Below are positions 52,283-60,635 of a DNA stretch of 64,000 nucleotides, piece after piece. Numbering within the stretch: the first letter of the stretch is position 1; the number at the start of each line of letters is the position of its first letter. Both the position numbers and the translations under genes were made by a program. The notes under the pieces are model-generated. The model worked only from the letters and a program-made list of their open reading frames with translations. It did not search any database and had not been told where the DNA came from. Source of the DNA: Rubrivivax sp. (GTDB lineage: Bacteria > Pseudomonadota > Gammaproteobacteria > Burkholderiales > Burkholderiaceae_C); the NCBI GenBank assembly GCA_026125665.1, contig JAHCKS010000003.1, forward strand, positions 86,331 through 150,330, in the 5' to 3' direction.

Positions 52283-52600
52283 ATGGACCCGATGCGCCTG
52301 CTGTGGCTGTTCCTCGCCGGAGTGTTCCTCGCCAACGCCGTGCCGCACTGGGTCGCCGGCATCGGCGGGCGGCGCTTCCAGAGCCCGTTCGCGCGCCCGC
52401 CGGGCGTCGGCGAATCGTCGCCGATCGTCAACGTGCTGTGGGGCGGCGTGAACCTGGCCATCGGCTGGGCGCTGCTGCGCCTCGCCGACGGGCTGGGCCT
52501 CGACGACAGCGCCGGATTTATCGCCCTGTGGCTCGGCGCGGTGCTGGCCGGGCTCGGCCTGGCCTGGCACTTCGCACGCGTGCGCGGCGGCAATGCATGA
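52283..52600 (+). CDS. Small membrane protein of unknown function, 105 residues
   Basis: Starts at an ATG 18 bp after the CoA-transferase gene. It contains three hydrophobic stretches: MRLLWLFLAGVFLANAVPHW, IVNVLWGGVNLAIGWALL and FIALWLGAVLAGLGLAW. No family is recognised with confidence. Location in a catabolic operon before the lyase and TRAP genes suggests a membrane accessory role, but this is unproven. Confidence 0.7.
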   Translation: MDPMRLLWLFLAGVFLANAVPHWVAGIGGRRFQSPFARPPGVGESSPIVNVLWGGVNLAIGWALLRLADGLGLDDSAGFIALWLGAVLAGLGLAWHFARVRGGNA

Positions 52601-52631
52601 CACCACAGCCAACCTTTCCCAGGAAGCAAAG

Positions 52632-53543
52632 ATGAAGACTCGTCCGCAGCGCGCCCGCCGGGTGGAACTTGCCGTGCCCGGCAACAGCGAGAAGATGATG
52701 GCCAAGGCCGCGCAGAGCGCCGCCGACCTGGTGTTCCTCGACCTCGAGGATGCGGTGGCGCCGAGCGCCAAGGTCGAGGCGCGCAGCCGCATCGTCGATG
52801 CGCTGAAGCACCTCGACTGGACCGGCAAGACGCGCGCCGTGCGCATCAACGACCTGACCACGCCCTACGCCTACGAGGACATCATCCACGTCATGGAGCA
52901 CGCCGCCGAATACGTCGACGTGATCATCGTGCCCAAGGTGATGGCGGCGCGCGACGTGTACTTCGTCGACACGCTGCTGACGCAGATCGAGAAGAAGAAG
53001 AAGCTCACTCGCCGCGTCGGCCTCGAGGCGCTGATCGAGGAAGTCGAGGCGATGATCAACGTCGAGGAGATCGCCCGCTCCAGCGACCGGCTCGAGGCGC
53101 TCATCCTCGGCATGGGCGACTACTCGGCCTCGCAGGGCATCGACCTGAAGGCCATCGGCGGCAGCAGCAGCTACCCGGGCGACCTGTGGCACTACTGCCG
53201 CTTCAAGATGATCATCGCCTGCCGCGCCGCCAGCATCGAGGCCATCGACGGGCCCTTCGGCAACTTCCGCGACGCCGAGGGCTACCGCGTCGAGTGCGAG
53301 CGCGCGCGCATCCTCGGCTGCGTCGGCAAGTGGGCGATCCATCCCTCGCAGATCGAGATCGCGCGCGAAGCCTTCACGCCGAAGATGGAAGACGTGCTCG
53401 CGGCGCGCAAGCTCGCCGCCGCCTACGCCGAGGCCGAAAGGCAAGGCCTGGGGGCGATCAACGTCGACGGCAACCTCGTCGACGCCGCTTCGGTGCGGCT
53501 GGTGGGCAACATCCTCAAGCGCGCCGAGATCCTCGAGCTCTGA
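52632..53543 (+). CDS. HpcH/HpaI aldolase / CitE-like acyl-CoA lyase
   Basis: A 303-residue TIM-barrel lyase. VFLDLEDAVAPSAKVEAR carries Mg-binding acidic residues, IIVPKVMAARDV and GLEALIEEVEAMINVEEIA are CitE/malyl-CoA-lyase landmarks, and GKWAIHPSQIEIA is the C-terminal part. The family cleaves malyl-CoA, beta-methylmalyl-CoA or citramalyl-CoA. With the MaoC and ACAD genes it can close a dicarboxylyl-CoA degradation path. AGGAAG precedes the ATG at 52632. Confidence 0.92.
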   Translation: MKTRPQRARRVELAVPGNSEKMMAKAAQSAADLVFLDLEDAVAPSAKVEARSRIVDALKHLDWTGKTRAVRINDLTTPYAYEDIIHVMEHAAEYVDVIIVPKVMAARDVYFVDTLLTQIEKKKKLTRRVGLEALIEEVEAMINVEEIARSSDRLEALILGMGDYSASQGIDLKAIGGSSSYPGDLWHYCRFKMIIACRAASIEAIDGPFGNFRDAEGYRVECERARILGCVGKWAIHPSQIEIAREAFTPKMEDVLAARKLAAAYAEAERQGLGAINVDGNLVDAASVRLVGNILKRAEILEL

Positions 53544-53589
53544 GGACGGACCCGACCGACACGAGCGACACGAACAACAGGAGACGAAC

Positions 53590-54627
53590 ATGCAGACGAT
53601 CGCGAGCGCAAGCCGCAGGCTCCTCATCCGCGCCGGCCTAGCGCTCGGCTGCCTTGCCGCGGTTGCGGCGGCGCGGGCGCAGGCGCAGCCGGTGAAAATG
53701 CGCGTCTCGCTCGACACCACGGCGGCGCACTTCCGCACCAAGGCCATCGAGCGCTTCCTCGAGGCCGTGAAGGAACGCTCCAAGGGCCAGATCGAGCCGA
53801 CGCTCTACCACAGCGCGCAGCTGTTCCGCGACCGCGACGTGCTCAAGGCGCTGCGCCAGGGCGGGGTCGAGATGGCGGTGCCGGGCACCTGGCAGCTGGC
53901 CGCGGTGGAGCCCGGGCTCGACCTGTTCCAGCTGCCGATGTTTTATGGCCTGTCGGCGGCGGCGGTGCACAGGGTGGCCGACGGCGAGGTCGGGCAGGCC
54001 TTGGCGAAGTCGCTCGAGGCCAAGGCCGGCGTCAAGGTGCTCGGCGCCTGGCTCGACCTCGGCCCGGCCAACACCTTCACCACCAAGCGCCCGATCAACG
54101 GCGTGGCCGACATGGCCAGGCTCACCGTGCGCACGCCCGGCGGCAAGGGGCTGATCGCGCGCATCCAACAGCTCGGCGGCGTGCCCAACATGACCGCCTG
54201 GCCGGACGTGCCGCTGGCGCTGTCGCAGGGCAACTTCGACGCCCTGGTCTCGACCAACGAAAGCCTGACGAGCGCCAAGCTGTGGGACGCCGGCGTGCGC
54301 CACGCGTTCGAGGACAACCAGTTCTTCGGCCAGTACATCCCGATGGTCTCCGAGGCGTTCTGGAGCAAGCTCTCGGCCGAGCAGCGCCGCATCGTCGAGC
54401 AGACCTGGGCCGAGATGCTGCCCGGCATGCGCGCCGAGGGCGCGCGCGCGCAGGCAGAGGCCAAGGCCACGCTGGCCAGCCACGGCGTCGCCTTCGTCAC
54501 GCCCAGGCCCGAGACGCTGGCTGAGATCCGCGCGCGCCTGCTGCCCAACCAGGCCGAACTGGCACGGCAGATGAACGTCGACCCGGTGATGGTGAAGAAG
54601 ACCGCCGCGCTGCTGGCCGCCAAGTAG
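53590..54627 (+). CDS. TRAP transporter solute-binding protein (DctP family)
   Basis: A 345-residue periplasmic receptor with a signal ending near AAARAQA. Landmarks: FLEAVKERSKGQIEPTLYHSAQLFRD, GGVEMAVPGTWQLAAVEPGLD and the Arg-containing LTVRTPGG, where TRAP receptors bind the substrate carboxylate. It is followed by the small and large membrane subunits. An organic acid ligand is expected. Confidence 0.94.
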   Translation: MQTIASASRRLLIRAGLALGCLAAVAAARAQAQPVKMRVSLDTTAAHFRTKAIERFLEAVKERSKGQIEPTLYHSAQLFRDRDVLKALRQGGVEMAVPGTWQLAAVEPGLDLFQLPMFYGLSAAAVHRVADGEVGQALAKSLEAKAGVKVLGAWLDLGPANTFTTKRPINGVADMARLTVRTPGGKGLIARIQQLGGVPNMTAWPDVPLALSQGNFDALVSTNESLTSAKLWDAGVRHAFEDNQFFGQYIPMVSEAFWSKLSAEQRRIVEQTWAEMLPGMRAEGARAQAEAKATLASHGVAFVTPRPETLAEIRARLLPNQAELARQMNVDPVMVKKTAALLAAK

Positions 54628-54648
54628 CGCAAACCGGCCACCCGGCAC

Positions 54649-55179
54649 ATGCAAGCCCGACCGGGCCATCGCGGCCTGCATTGGTGGGACCGGCTCGAAC
54701 GCGGGTTCATCGGCGCGCTCGGCCTGCTCGCGCTGGCGCTGGCCGCGCATCGCATCCTCACGCGCTACGTCGCCACCGATTGGGCGGTGACGTGGTCCGA
54801 CGAGGTGCTCGTCTACGGACTGATCGGCGCGACCTTCGTCGCGGGCAGCCTGCTCGTCGAGGAGGACTCCCACGTGCGCGCCGACCTCGTGCTGCGTCTG
54901 CTGCCGCCCGCCGCCGTGCGGGCGGTGGAGGTGCTCAACTGCACGCTGGCGATCGTCTTCTGCGCGCTGCTGGCATGGTTCGGCTTCGAGGTGGCGCGCG
55001 ATGCCTGGCGGCTCAACGAACGCAGCCTGACGCCGCTGGCGTTTCCGATGTGGCTGTACTACGCCAGCCTGCCGCTGGGTGCCGCTCTGATGACCCTGCG
55101 CTACCTGCGGCGCCTCGCGCGCTGGCTGTGGCACTACGACGCCGCGACGATGGCGCCGCGCAGCGGCCACGAGAGCTGA
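54649..55179 (+). CDS. TRAP transporter small membrane subunit (DctQ family)
   Basis: A 176-residue inner-membrane protein with four hydrophobic spans. WSDEVLVYGLIGATFVAGSLLVEEDSHVRADLVLRLL is the typical DctQ core. It bridges the receptor and the large permease, located 4 bp before the DctM gene. Confidence 0.92.
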   Translation: MQARPGHRGLHWWDRLERGFIGALGLLALALAAHRILTRYVATDWAVTWSDEVLVYGLIGATFVAGSLLVEEDSHVRADLVLRLLPPAAVRAVEVLNCTLAIVFCALLAWFGFEVARDAWRLNERSLTPLAFPMWLYYASLPLGAALMTLRYLRRLARWLWHYDAATMAPRSGHES

Positions 55180-55183
55180 ACGC

Positions 55184-56461
55184 GTGGGCACGCTGCTGCT
55201 GCTCGTCTTCCTCGTCCTGCTGGCGGCGGGGCTGCCGATCTTCCTCGTGCTGGGCATCTCGGCCGGTGTGCTGACGGCCGCCGAAGGGCGCCCGCTGGTC
55301 GGCATCGCGCAGAAGATCCTCGACGAGCTGAATTCGCCGACGCTGGTGGCCGTGCCGTTCTTCGTGATGGCGGCCAACTTCATGCTGCGCGGCGGCATCT
55401 CGAAGGCGCTGATCGACGTTTCCAACGCCTGGCTCGGGCGCCTGCACGGCGGCCTGGGCGTGGTGACCGTCGCCGCGTGCATGCTGTTCGCGGCGATCTG
55501 CGGCTCCAGCGTCGCCACCGCGCTGGCCATCGGCACGATCATGATTCCGGCGATGGTCGACAAGGGCTACGCGCGCCCGTTCGCGCTCGGCCTCGTCGGC
55601 GCCGCGGGCACGCTGGGCATCCTCATCCCGCCGAGCCTGCCGCTGATCCTCTACGGCATCCTCGCCGAGCAGTCGATTCCGCGGCTGTTCCTGGCCGGCG
55701 TCGTTCCCGGGCTGCTGCAGGCGCTGATCTTCGCGCTGTGGGTCATGTGGCACGCACGCAGCCACGGCTATCCGCGCCAGGCCGCCGCGCCGCGCGCGCA
55801 GTTCGTGCGCGTCAACCTCATCGCGCTGCCGGCGCTGGCCGTGCCGCTGGTCATCGCCGTCGGCATCTACGGCGGGCTGGTGACAGTCACGGAGGCGGCC
55901 GCGCTGGCCGCGCTCGTCGCGCTGGCGGTATCGCTGCTCGTCTACCGCGGCTTCGGCTGGGGCGAGGTGTTCGGCGTCGTCGGCGACTCGGTCAAGAATG
56001 CCGCCGTCGTCATGCTCATCGTGGCCACCGCCCTGGCCTTCGGTCAGTGGGTCACCGAATCCGGGCTGCCCGCCCGGCTCGTCGAAGCCATGAGCGGACT
56101 CGGGCTGACGGCGTGGCAGTTCCTGCTGATCATCAACGTCGTGCTGCTGGTGCTGGGCATGTTCCTCGAGGTGGCGTCGATCATGCTCATCACGCTGCCG
56201 ATCCTGGTGCCGTTGCTCGGGCCGCTGGGCATCGACCCGGTGCACTTCGCCGTGGTGATGACGATCAACATGGAAATCGCGCTGATCACGCCGCCGGTCG
56301 GGCTGAACCTGTACGTGATCGCCGGCGTCGCCAAGGCGCCGATCGGCGAGGCGATCCGCGGCACGACGCCGTTCCTCGTGCTGCTGCTGCTGCTGCTGGT
56401 GGCCGTGACCTACGTGCCGGCGCTGTCGCTGTGGCTGCCGGGGCTGGTGTACGGGCGTTGA
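55184..56461 (+). CDS. TRAP transporter large permease (DctM family)
   Basis: A 425-residue permease with about twelve membrane spans, GTG start. GSSVATALAIGTIMIPAMVDKGYARPFALGLVGAAGTLGILIPPSLPLILYG is diagnostic of DctM. It couples sodium-driven import of the acid captured by the DctP protein. Last gene of the PrpD-to-TRAP operon. Confidence 0.95.
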   Translation: MGTLLLLVFLVLLAAGLPIFLVLGISAGVLTAAEGRPLVGIAQKILDELNSPTLVAVPFFVMAANFMLRGGISKALIDVSNAWLGRLHGGLGVVTVAACMLFAAICGSSVATALAIGTIMIPAMVDKGYARPFALGLVGAAGTLGILIPPSLPLILYGILAEQSIPRLFLAGVVPGLLQALIFALWVMWHARSHGYPRQAAAPRAQFVRVNLIALPALAVPLVIAVGIYGGLVTVTEAAALAALVALAVSLLVYRGFGWGEVFGVVGDSVKNAAVVMLIVATALAFGQWVTESGLPARLVEAMSGLGLTAWQFLLIINVVLLVLGMFLEVASIMLITLPILVPLLGPLGIDPVHFAVVMTINMEIALITPPVGLNLYVIAGVAKAPIGEAIRGTTPFLVLLLLLLVAVTYVPALSLWLPGLVYGR

Positions 56462-56550
56462 ATGCGGGCGCGCGCCGGATGACCCGGCGCGATCCTCGCG
56501 CCGCCGACGAGCCGCCGAACGGCTGGCTTGTCGCTCTGGCTCATTGCTCA

Positions 56551-56579
56551 TTGACCGGCAGCCAAACGTTTGTTAGGCT
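56551..56579 (+). promoter_or_regulatory. Sigma70-like promoter with embedded operator copy 5
   Basis: TTGACC (56551-56556), 17-bp spacer, TAGGCT (56574-56579). The operator CAGCCAAACGTTTGTTAG (56559-56576) has the perfect core CAAACGTTTG and lies in the same place relative to both promoter hexamers as copy 4. It is about 155 bp upstream of the hydratase ATG in a 273-bp gap. Confidence 0.6.
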
Positions 56580-56734
56580 TCCGATGCCGGAGATGGGTGG
56601 CTGCCCGACGCTGACGACCGCCACGGTGATCAGTCTGGCTGTGCGGCCCGCGGCGCGCCCACTCCCCCGAGCAGAGTGGCCCGGCGCGCAGGCGAAGCTT
56701 CGCGCGATCACCACCGTTCATCGAGGAGCATCCC

Positions 56735-57496
56735 ATGCGCATCGGCAGCGTCGAATTCGAGAAGAAGGGCCGCGTCGCGGTCCTGACCCTGGACGAGCCC
56801 ACCAAGCTCAACGCCATCTCCGTCGGTATCCGCCAGGGTGTCACCGAAGGCCTCGCGATGGTCGACGCCGACCCCGAGATCCGCGTCGGCATCCTCACCG
56901 GTCGCGGCGACAAGGCCTTCTGCGCCGGCGCCGACATCAGCAGCTTTCCCGAGACGCCGGAGCAGGCACGCGACTTCATCGCCAGCGTGCTGCCGGTGCT
57001 CGAGGCGCCCGAGCGCTGCCGCAAGCCGCTGATCGCGGCGGTCAACGGCATCGCCTTCGGCGGCGGCTTCGAGCTGGCGATCGCCTGCGACTTCATCCTC
57101 GCCTCCGAACGCGCCAAGTTCGGCGTACCCGAGATCCAGCTCGGGCTGCTGCCCGGCTTCGCGCTGCTGCGGCTGCACCAGATCGTTGGCCGCCCCAAGG
57201 CCAAGGAGATGAGCATGCTCGGCGAGCCCATCCCGGCCGCCGAGGCGGTGAGCCTGGGCATCGCGCTGCGCACCGTGGCCCCCGAGAAGCTGATGGACGA
57301 GGCGATGGCCTTCGCCGAGAAGCTCGCGGCCAAGCCGCAGATGGCGCTGCAGATGGCCAAGTCGTTCTACAACAAGGGCATCGGCGGCGACGACATGCGC
57401 TATGCGATCGACGCCTTTCCGTTCCTGTTTCAGACCGACGACGTGAAGGAAGGCGTCGCCGCCTTCCGAGCCAAGCGCAAGCCGGTCTTCAGGTGA
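56735..57496 (+). CDS. Enoyl-CoA hydratase
   Basis: A 253-residue crotonase with GDKAFCAGADISS and both Glu residues (GGGFELAIACD, GVPEIQLGLLPG). The usual GAGGTQRL is replaced by GFALLRLHQIVG, which may shape the acyl pocket. GAGGAG precedes the ATG. First gene of the operon with two thiolase-like/DUF35 pairs. Confidence 0.92.
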   Translation: MRIGSVEFEKKGRVAVLTLDEPTKLNAISVGIRQGVTEGLAMVDADPEIRVGILTGRGDKAFCAGADISSFPETPEQARDFIASVLPVLEAPERCRKPLIAAVNGIAFGGGFELAIACDFILASERAKFGVPEIQLGLLPGFALLRLHQIVGRPKAKEMSMLGEPIPAAEAVSLGIALRTVAPEKLMDEAMAFAEKLAAKPQMALQMAKSFYNKGIGGDDMRYAIDAFPFLFQTDDVKEGVAAFRAKRKPVFR

Positions 57497-57506
57497 CCGC
57501 GGCGCC

Positions 57507-58634
57507 GTGAGCCGGGCCTTGCTGCACAACGCCTTCTGCGATGCCTGGGGCATCGAGGTGCCGATCTTCCTGGCCGGCATGGGCGTCGGCGGCCGCGCCA
57601 CGCCGCCGGCGCTGGTGGCCGCGGTGTCGCAGGCGGGTGGCCTGGGCGTGCTCGGCTGCTCGGGGCTGTCGCCGGAGGAGACGCGCCGGCGCATCCGCGA
57701 GGTACGCACGCTGACCGACAAGCCCTTCGGCGTCGACCTGCTGCTGCCGGCGCGCATCGCCGACGCGCCGCCCACCCGCACGGCGGTGCGCGAGGAGATC
57801 CGCGCGCGCTTCCCGAAGCATGCCGCGTTCGTGCAGGAGCTGATTCGCCGCCACGGCCTGCCCGACGTGAAGCCGGCCGACGAGACGGTGGTCAACCTCG
57901 AGTACGCGAAGTCGGTCCTCAAAGTCATCTTCGACGAGCGCGTGCCGGTCTTCGCCGCCGGCCTTGGCGACCCCGACTTCCTGCTCGAACGCGCCCGTGC
58001 GCAGGGCATGAAGCTCATCGGCCTGTCTGGCTCGGTGCGCAACGCGGTGCGGCAGAAGAAGAGCGGCGTCGACGCCGTCGTGGCGCAGGGCACCGAGGCG
58101 GGCGGCCACACTGGCACCGTGGCCTCGCTGCCGCTGATCCCGCAGGTGGTCGATGCGGTGAGCCCGACACCGGTGCTCGCCGCGGGCGGCATCGCCGACG
58201 GCCGCGGCATCGTCGCCGCGCTCGCGCTCGGCGCGCAGGCGGTGTGGATCGGCACCGCATTCCTCGTCGCCGACGAGGGGCAGCTGTTCGACGCCTGCAA
58301 GGACCAGATCGTCGCCGCGGACTCCGAGGCCTTTCGCATCAGCAAGGTCTGGACGGGCAAGACGGTGCGCGCGTTCCACGGCGAGATCGCGCAGGCCTGG
58401 GCCGAATCGGGCCTGCCGACGCTGGAGACGCCGCACCAGCGCATCCTGATGGAGGACTTCCTGGCCGCGGCGCTCGCGGCGGGGCGGCACGACCTCTTCT
58501 ACAACATCGCCGGCCAAGCGGGCGGGCTGGTGAAGGCGCGGCGGCCGGCGAAGGACATCATGGCCGAGCTGGTCGACGGTGCCGTCGAGCAGCTGCGCCG
58601 CTTGCAGCGCGACCTCGTCGTCAGCCTGCCCTGA
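57507..58634 (+). CDS. Nitronate monooxygenase-family flavoprotein
   Basis: A 375-residue FMN TIM barrel. SQAGGLGVLGCSGLSPEE is the N-terminal part, EAGGHTG holds the conserved His region, and PVLAAGGIADGRGIVAALALGAQAVWIGTAFL is the phosphate-binding end. Members oxidise nitronates; others act as enoyl reductases in lipid pathways. Position among acyl-CoA genes makes an acyl or flavin-dependent oxidoreductase role possible. GTG start 10 bp after the hydratase. Confidence 0.88.
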   Translation: MSRALLHNAFCDAWGIEVPIFLAGMGVGGRATPPALVAAVSQAGGLGVLGCSGLSPEETRRRIREVRTLTDKPFGVDLLLPARIADAPPTRTAVREEIRARFPKHAAFVQELIRRHGLPDVKPADETVVNLEYAKSVLKVIFDERVPVFAAGLGDPDFLLERARAQGMKLIGLSGSVRNAVRQKKSGVDAVVAQGTEAGGHTGTVASLPLIPQVVDAVSPTPVLAAGGIADGRGIVAALALGAQAVWIGTAFLVADEGQLFDACKDQIVAADSEAFRISKVWTGKTVRAFHGEIAQAWAESGLPTLETPHQRILMEDFLAAALAAGRHDLFYNIAGQAGGLVKARRPAKDIMAELVDGAVEQLRRLQRDLVVSLP

Positions 58635-58655
58635 AACGGATCAGCGAGGAGAACC

Positions 58656-59807
58656 ATGGCCAGCAAAGCCATCGTCAGCGGCGTGTACGACACCCAGGTC
58701 GGCTCGCTGCCGGAAAGCACCTGCATGTCGCTGCACACCGAGGCCAGCCTCGGCGCGCTCGCCGACGCGGGCCTGAAGCTGTCGGACATCGACGGCCTGC
58801 TCACCGCCTACTCGTTCGCGTCGCCGCAGCTGATGCTCGGCGGCGTGCTCGCCGAATACCTCGGCATCCGGCCCAAGGTCAACGCCTCCATCTGCATGGG
58901 CGGCATGACAGGCGGGCTGCTGGTGCGGCACGCCGAGTCGCTGGTGCGCTCGGGCATGTGCCGCCACGTGCTGTGCGTGACGGGCGACAACCGGCTCAGC
59001 GGCATGGGCGAGAAGGTGCAGGCCGCGCTGGCCGACGTGGGCCATGCGCAGTACGAGCAGCCCTACGGCATGAGCGTGCCCGCGGCGTTCGCGATGGCCG
59101 CGCAGGTCTACTTCCACGAAGGCTGGCTGAATGGCGACCACCTCGCGGCGGTGGCGGTGAACCAGCGAGCGAACGCGGCGCTGCACCCCCAGTCGCACAT
59201 GAGGAAGCCGATCACGATGGACGACGTGCGCAGGTCCAAGGTGATCGCCTCGCCGCTGCGCATGCTCGACTGCTGCCTCGTCTCCGACGGCGCGGCCGCG
59301 GTGATCGTGAGCGCCGCCGAGACCGGGCGCGACCGCCCGAAGCGCGCCGTCGAACTGCTCGCCACCGGCGAGGGCCACACCCACGAGCACATCTTCGCGG
59401 CGCCGTCGCTGGTCGATTTCGGCTGCCGCGAGTCGGTGGCCGACGCGCTGGGCCACGCCGGGCTGAAGCATGCCGACGTCGACTGCGCGCACATCTATGA
59501 CTGCTTCACCAGCACGCTGCTGATCCAGCTCGAGTCGATGGGCTTCTACGAGCGCGGCGCCGCCGGGCCGGCGGCGCTGGCCGGCGAGTTCGCCATCGGC
59601 GGCAAGTTCCCGGTCAACACCAACGGCGGGCTGCTGTCGTACGGCTCGTCGGGCGCGGCCGGCGGCATGTTCCATGTGGTCGAGGCGGTGCGCCAACTGC
59701 GCGGCGAGTGCGGGCCGCGCCAGGTGAAGGACGCCGAAGTGGCGCTCGCGCACACGCTGGGCGGCATCTTCTCGGGCCACTGCTCGATCCTGCTGGGGAG
59801 GGCCTGA
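58656..59807 (+). CDS. Thiolase-fold protein without nucleophilic Cys (putative retro-aldolase subunit)
   Basis: A 383-residue thiolase-like protein. The nucleophile segment reads SICMGGMTGGLLVRHA; by register with NGCTGGLALEHA of the 36350 protein, Met occupies the Cys site (a Cys three residues before is out of place). The usual His of GHP is Ser (LSYGSSGAAGG), so neither thiolase nor claisen chemistry is expected. DUF35 gene follows after 2 bp. Ltp2-type C-C lyase or scaffold role is inferred. Confidence 0.8.
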   Translation: MASKAIVSGVYDTQVGSLPESTCMSLHTEASLGALADAGLKLSDIDGLLTAYSFASPQLMLGGVLAEYLGIRPKVNASICMGGMTGGLLVRHAESLVRSGMCRHVLCVTGDNRLSGMGEKVQAALADVGHAQYEQPYGMSVPAAFAMAAQVYFHEGWLNGDHLAAVAVNQRANAALHPQSHMRKPITMDDVRRSKVIASPLRMLDCCLVSDGAAAVIVSAAETGRDRPKRAVELLATGEGHTHEHIFAAPSLVDFGCRESVADALGHAGLKHADVDCAHIYDCFTSTLLIQLESMGFYERGAAGPAALAGEFAIGGKFPVNTNGGLLSYGSSGAAGGMFHVVEAVRQLRGECGPRQVKDAEVALAHTLGGIFSGHCSILLGRA

Positions 59808-59809
59808 CG

Positions 59810-60223
59810 ATGGCCGACGTGCAAGCCAAGCCGGCGCCGGTGCCCGACGGCATCAGCCGCCACTATTGGGAAGGCGCCAACCTCGGCGAATTCCGCTACC
59901 AGCGCTGCGGCGCCTGCGGCAAGGCGCAGTTCTACGCCCGCTCGGCCTGCGTGCATTGCCACACGACGCAATCGCAATGGCAGAAGGCCGGGGGCGGCGG
60001 CCGGATCGCCAGCTTCTCCGTCATCCACCGCGCGCCGCTGCCCGCGTTCGCCGGCGACGTGCCCTACGTGCTGGCGCTGGTCGATCTGGACGAGGGCTTG
60101 CGCTTCATGTGCAACGTGCTGCGCTGCGACCCGGCGCAGGTGCGCATCGGCATGCCGGTGCGCGTGTGTTTCGAGTCGCGCCCCGGCAGCGAGCAGACGA
60201 TTCCTCAAGTGGAGCCCGCATGA
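59810..60223 (+). CDS. DUF35 zinc-ribbon/OB-fold protein
   Basis: A 137-residue protein with zinc ribbon CGACGKAQFYARSACVHC and OB fold GRIASFSVIHRAPLPAF. It follows the thiolase-like gene by 2 bp and overlaps the first MaoC gene by ATGA. The order thiolase-like, DUF35, MaoC is that of the separate parts of Ltp2 and ChsH2. Confidence 0.88.
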   Translation: MADVQAKPAPVPDGISRHYWEGANLGEFRYQRCGACGKAQFYARSACVHCHTTQSQWQKAGGGGRIASFSVIHRAPLPAFAGDVPYVLALVDLDEGLRFMCNVLRCDPAQVRIGMPVRVCFESRPGSEQTIPQVEPA

Positions 60224-60621
60224 GCGAAGGACCGGTCTTTAACTACGCTCACTACGAGCCCGGCAGGCACTACGGTGCGCGTGACTTCGTGGTCGACGAA
60301 TCCACCGTCTCGAAGTGGCGCAGCGTCTACCCCGACGACGACGACCCCGGCGTGATGCCGGCCGGCATGCTTGCGATGATCGTCATCGATGCCGTGCTGA
60401 CGCTCAACTCGCCGCGCCCGCCCGGCGGCGTGCACGGCGGCCAGACCTTCGACGTCAAGCGCATGCCGCGCATCGGCCAGACCATCCGCACCGACGTGTG
60501 GTGCCTCGACAAGGAGATCAAGAAGGACCGCAAGTGGGTGCGCGTGCGCAGCGAGACGCGCGCCGTCGGCTCGGGTGCACTGCTGTTCACCGGCATCATG
60601 ACCACGCTGGTCGCGCAGTGA
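60220..60621 (+). CDS. MaoC-like hot-dog protein lacking catalytic residues
   Basis: A 133-residue hot-dog protein. YGARDFVVDESTVSKWRSVYPDDDD and GGQTFDVKRMPRIGQTIRTDVWCLDKEIKK fit the fold. The D-x-N-P-x-H hydratase motif is absent. It is immediately followed by an intact MaoC protein, so I read it as the non-catalytic subunit of a heteromeric hydratase. Confidence 0.75.
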   Translation: MSEGPVFNYAHYEPGRHYGARDFVVDESTVSKWRSVYPDDDDPGVMPAGMLAMIVIDAVLTLNSPRPPGGVHGGQTFDVKRMPRIGQTIRTDVWCLDKEIKKDRKWVRVRSETRAVGSGALLFTGIMTTLVAQ

Positions 60622-60635
60622 GGGAGGAACACGCC

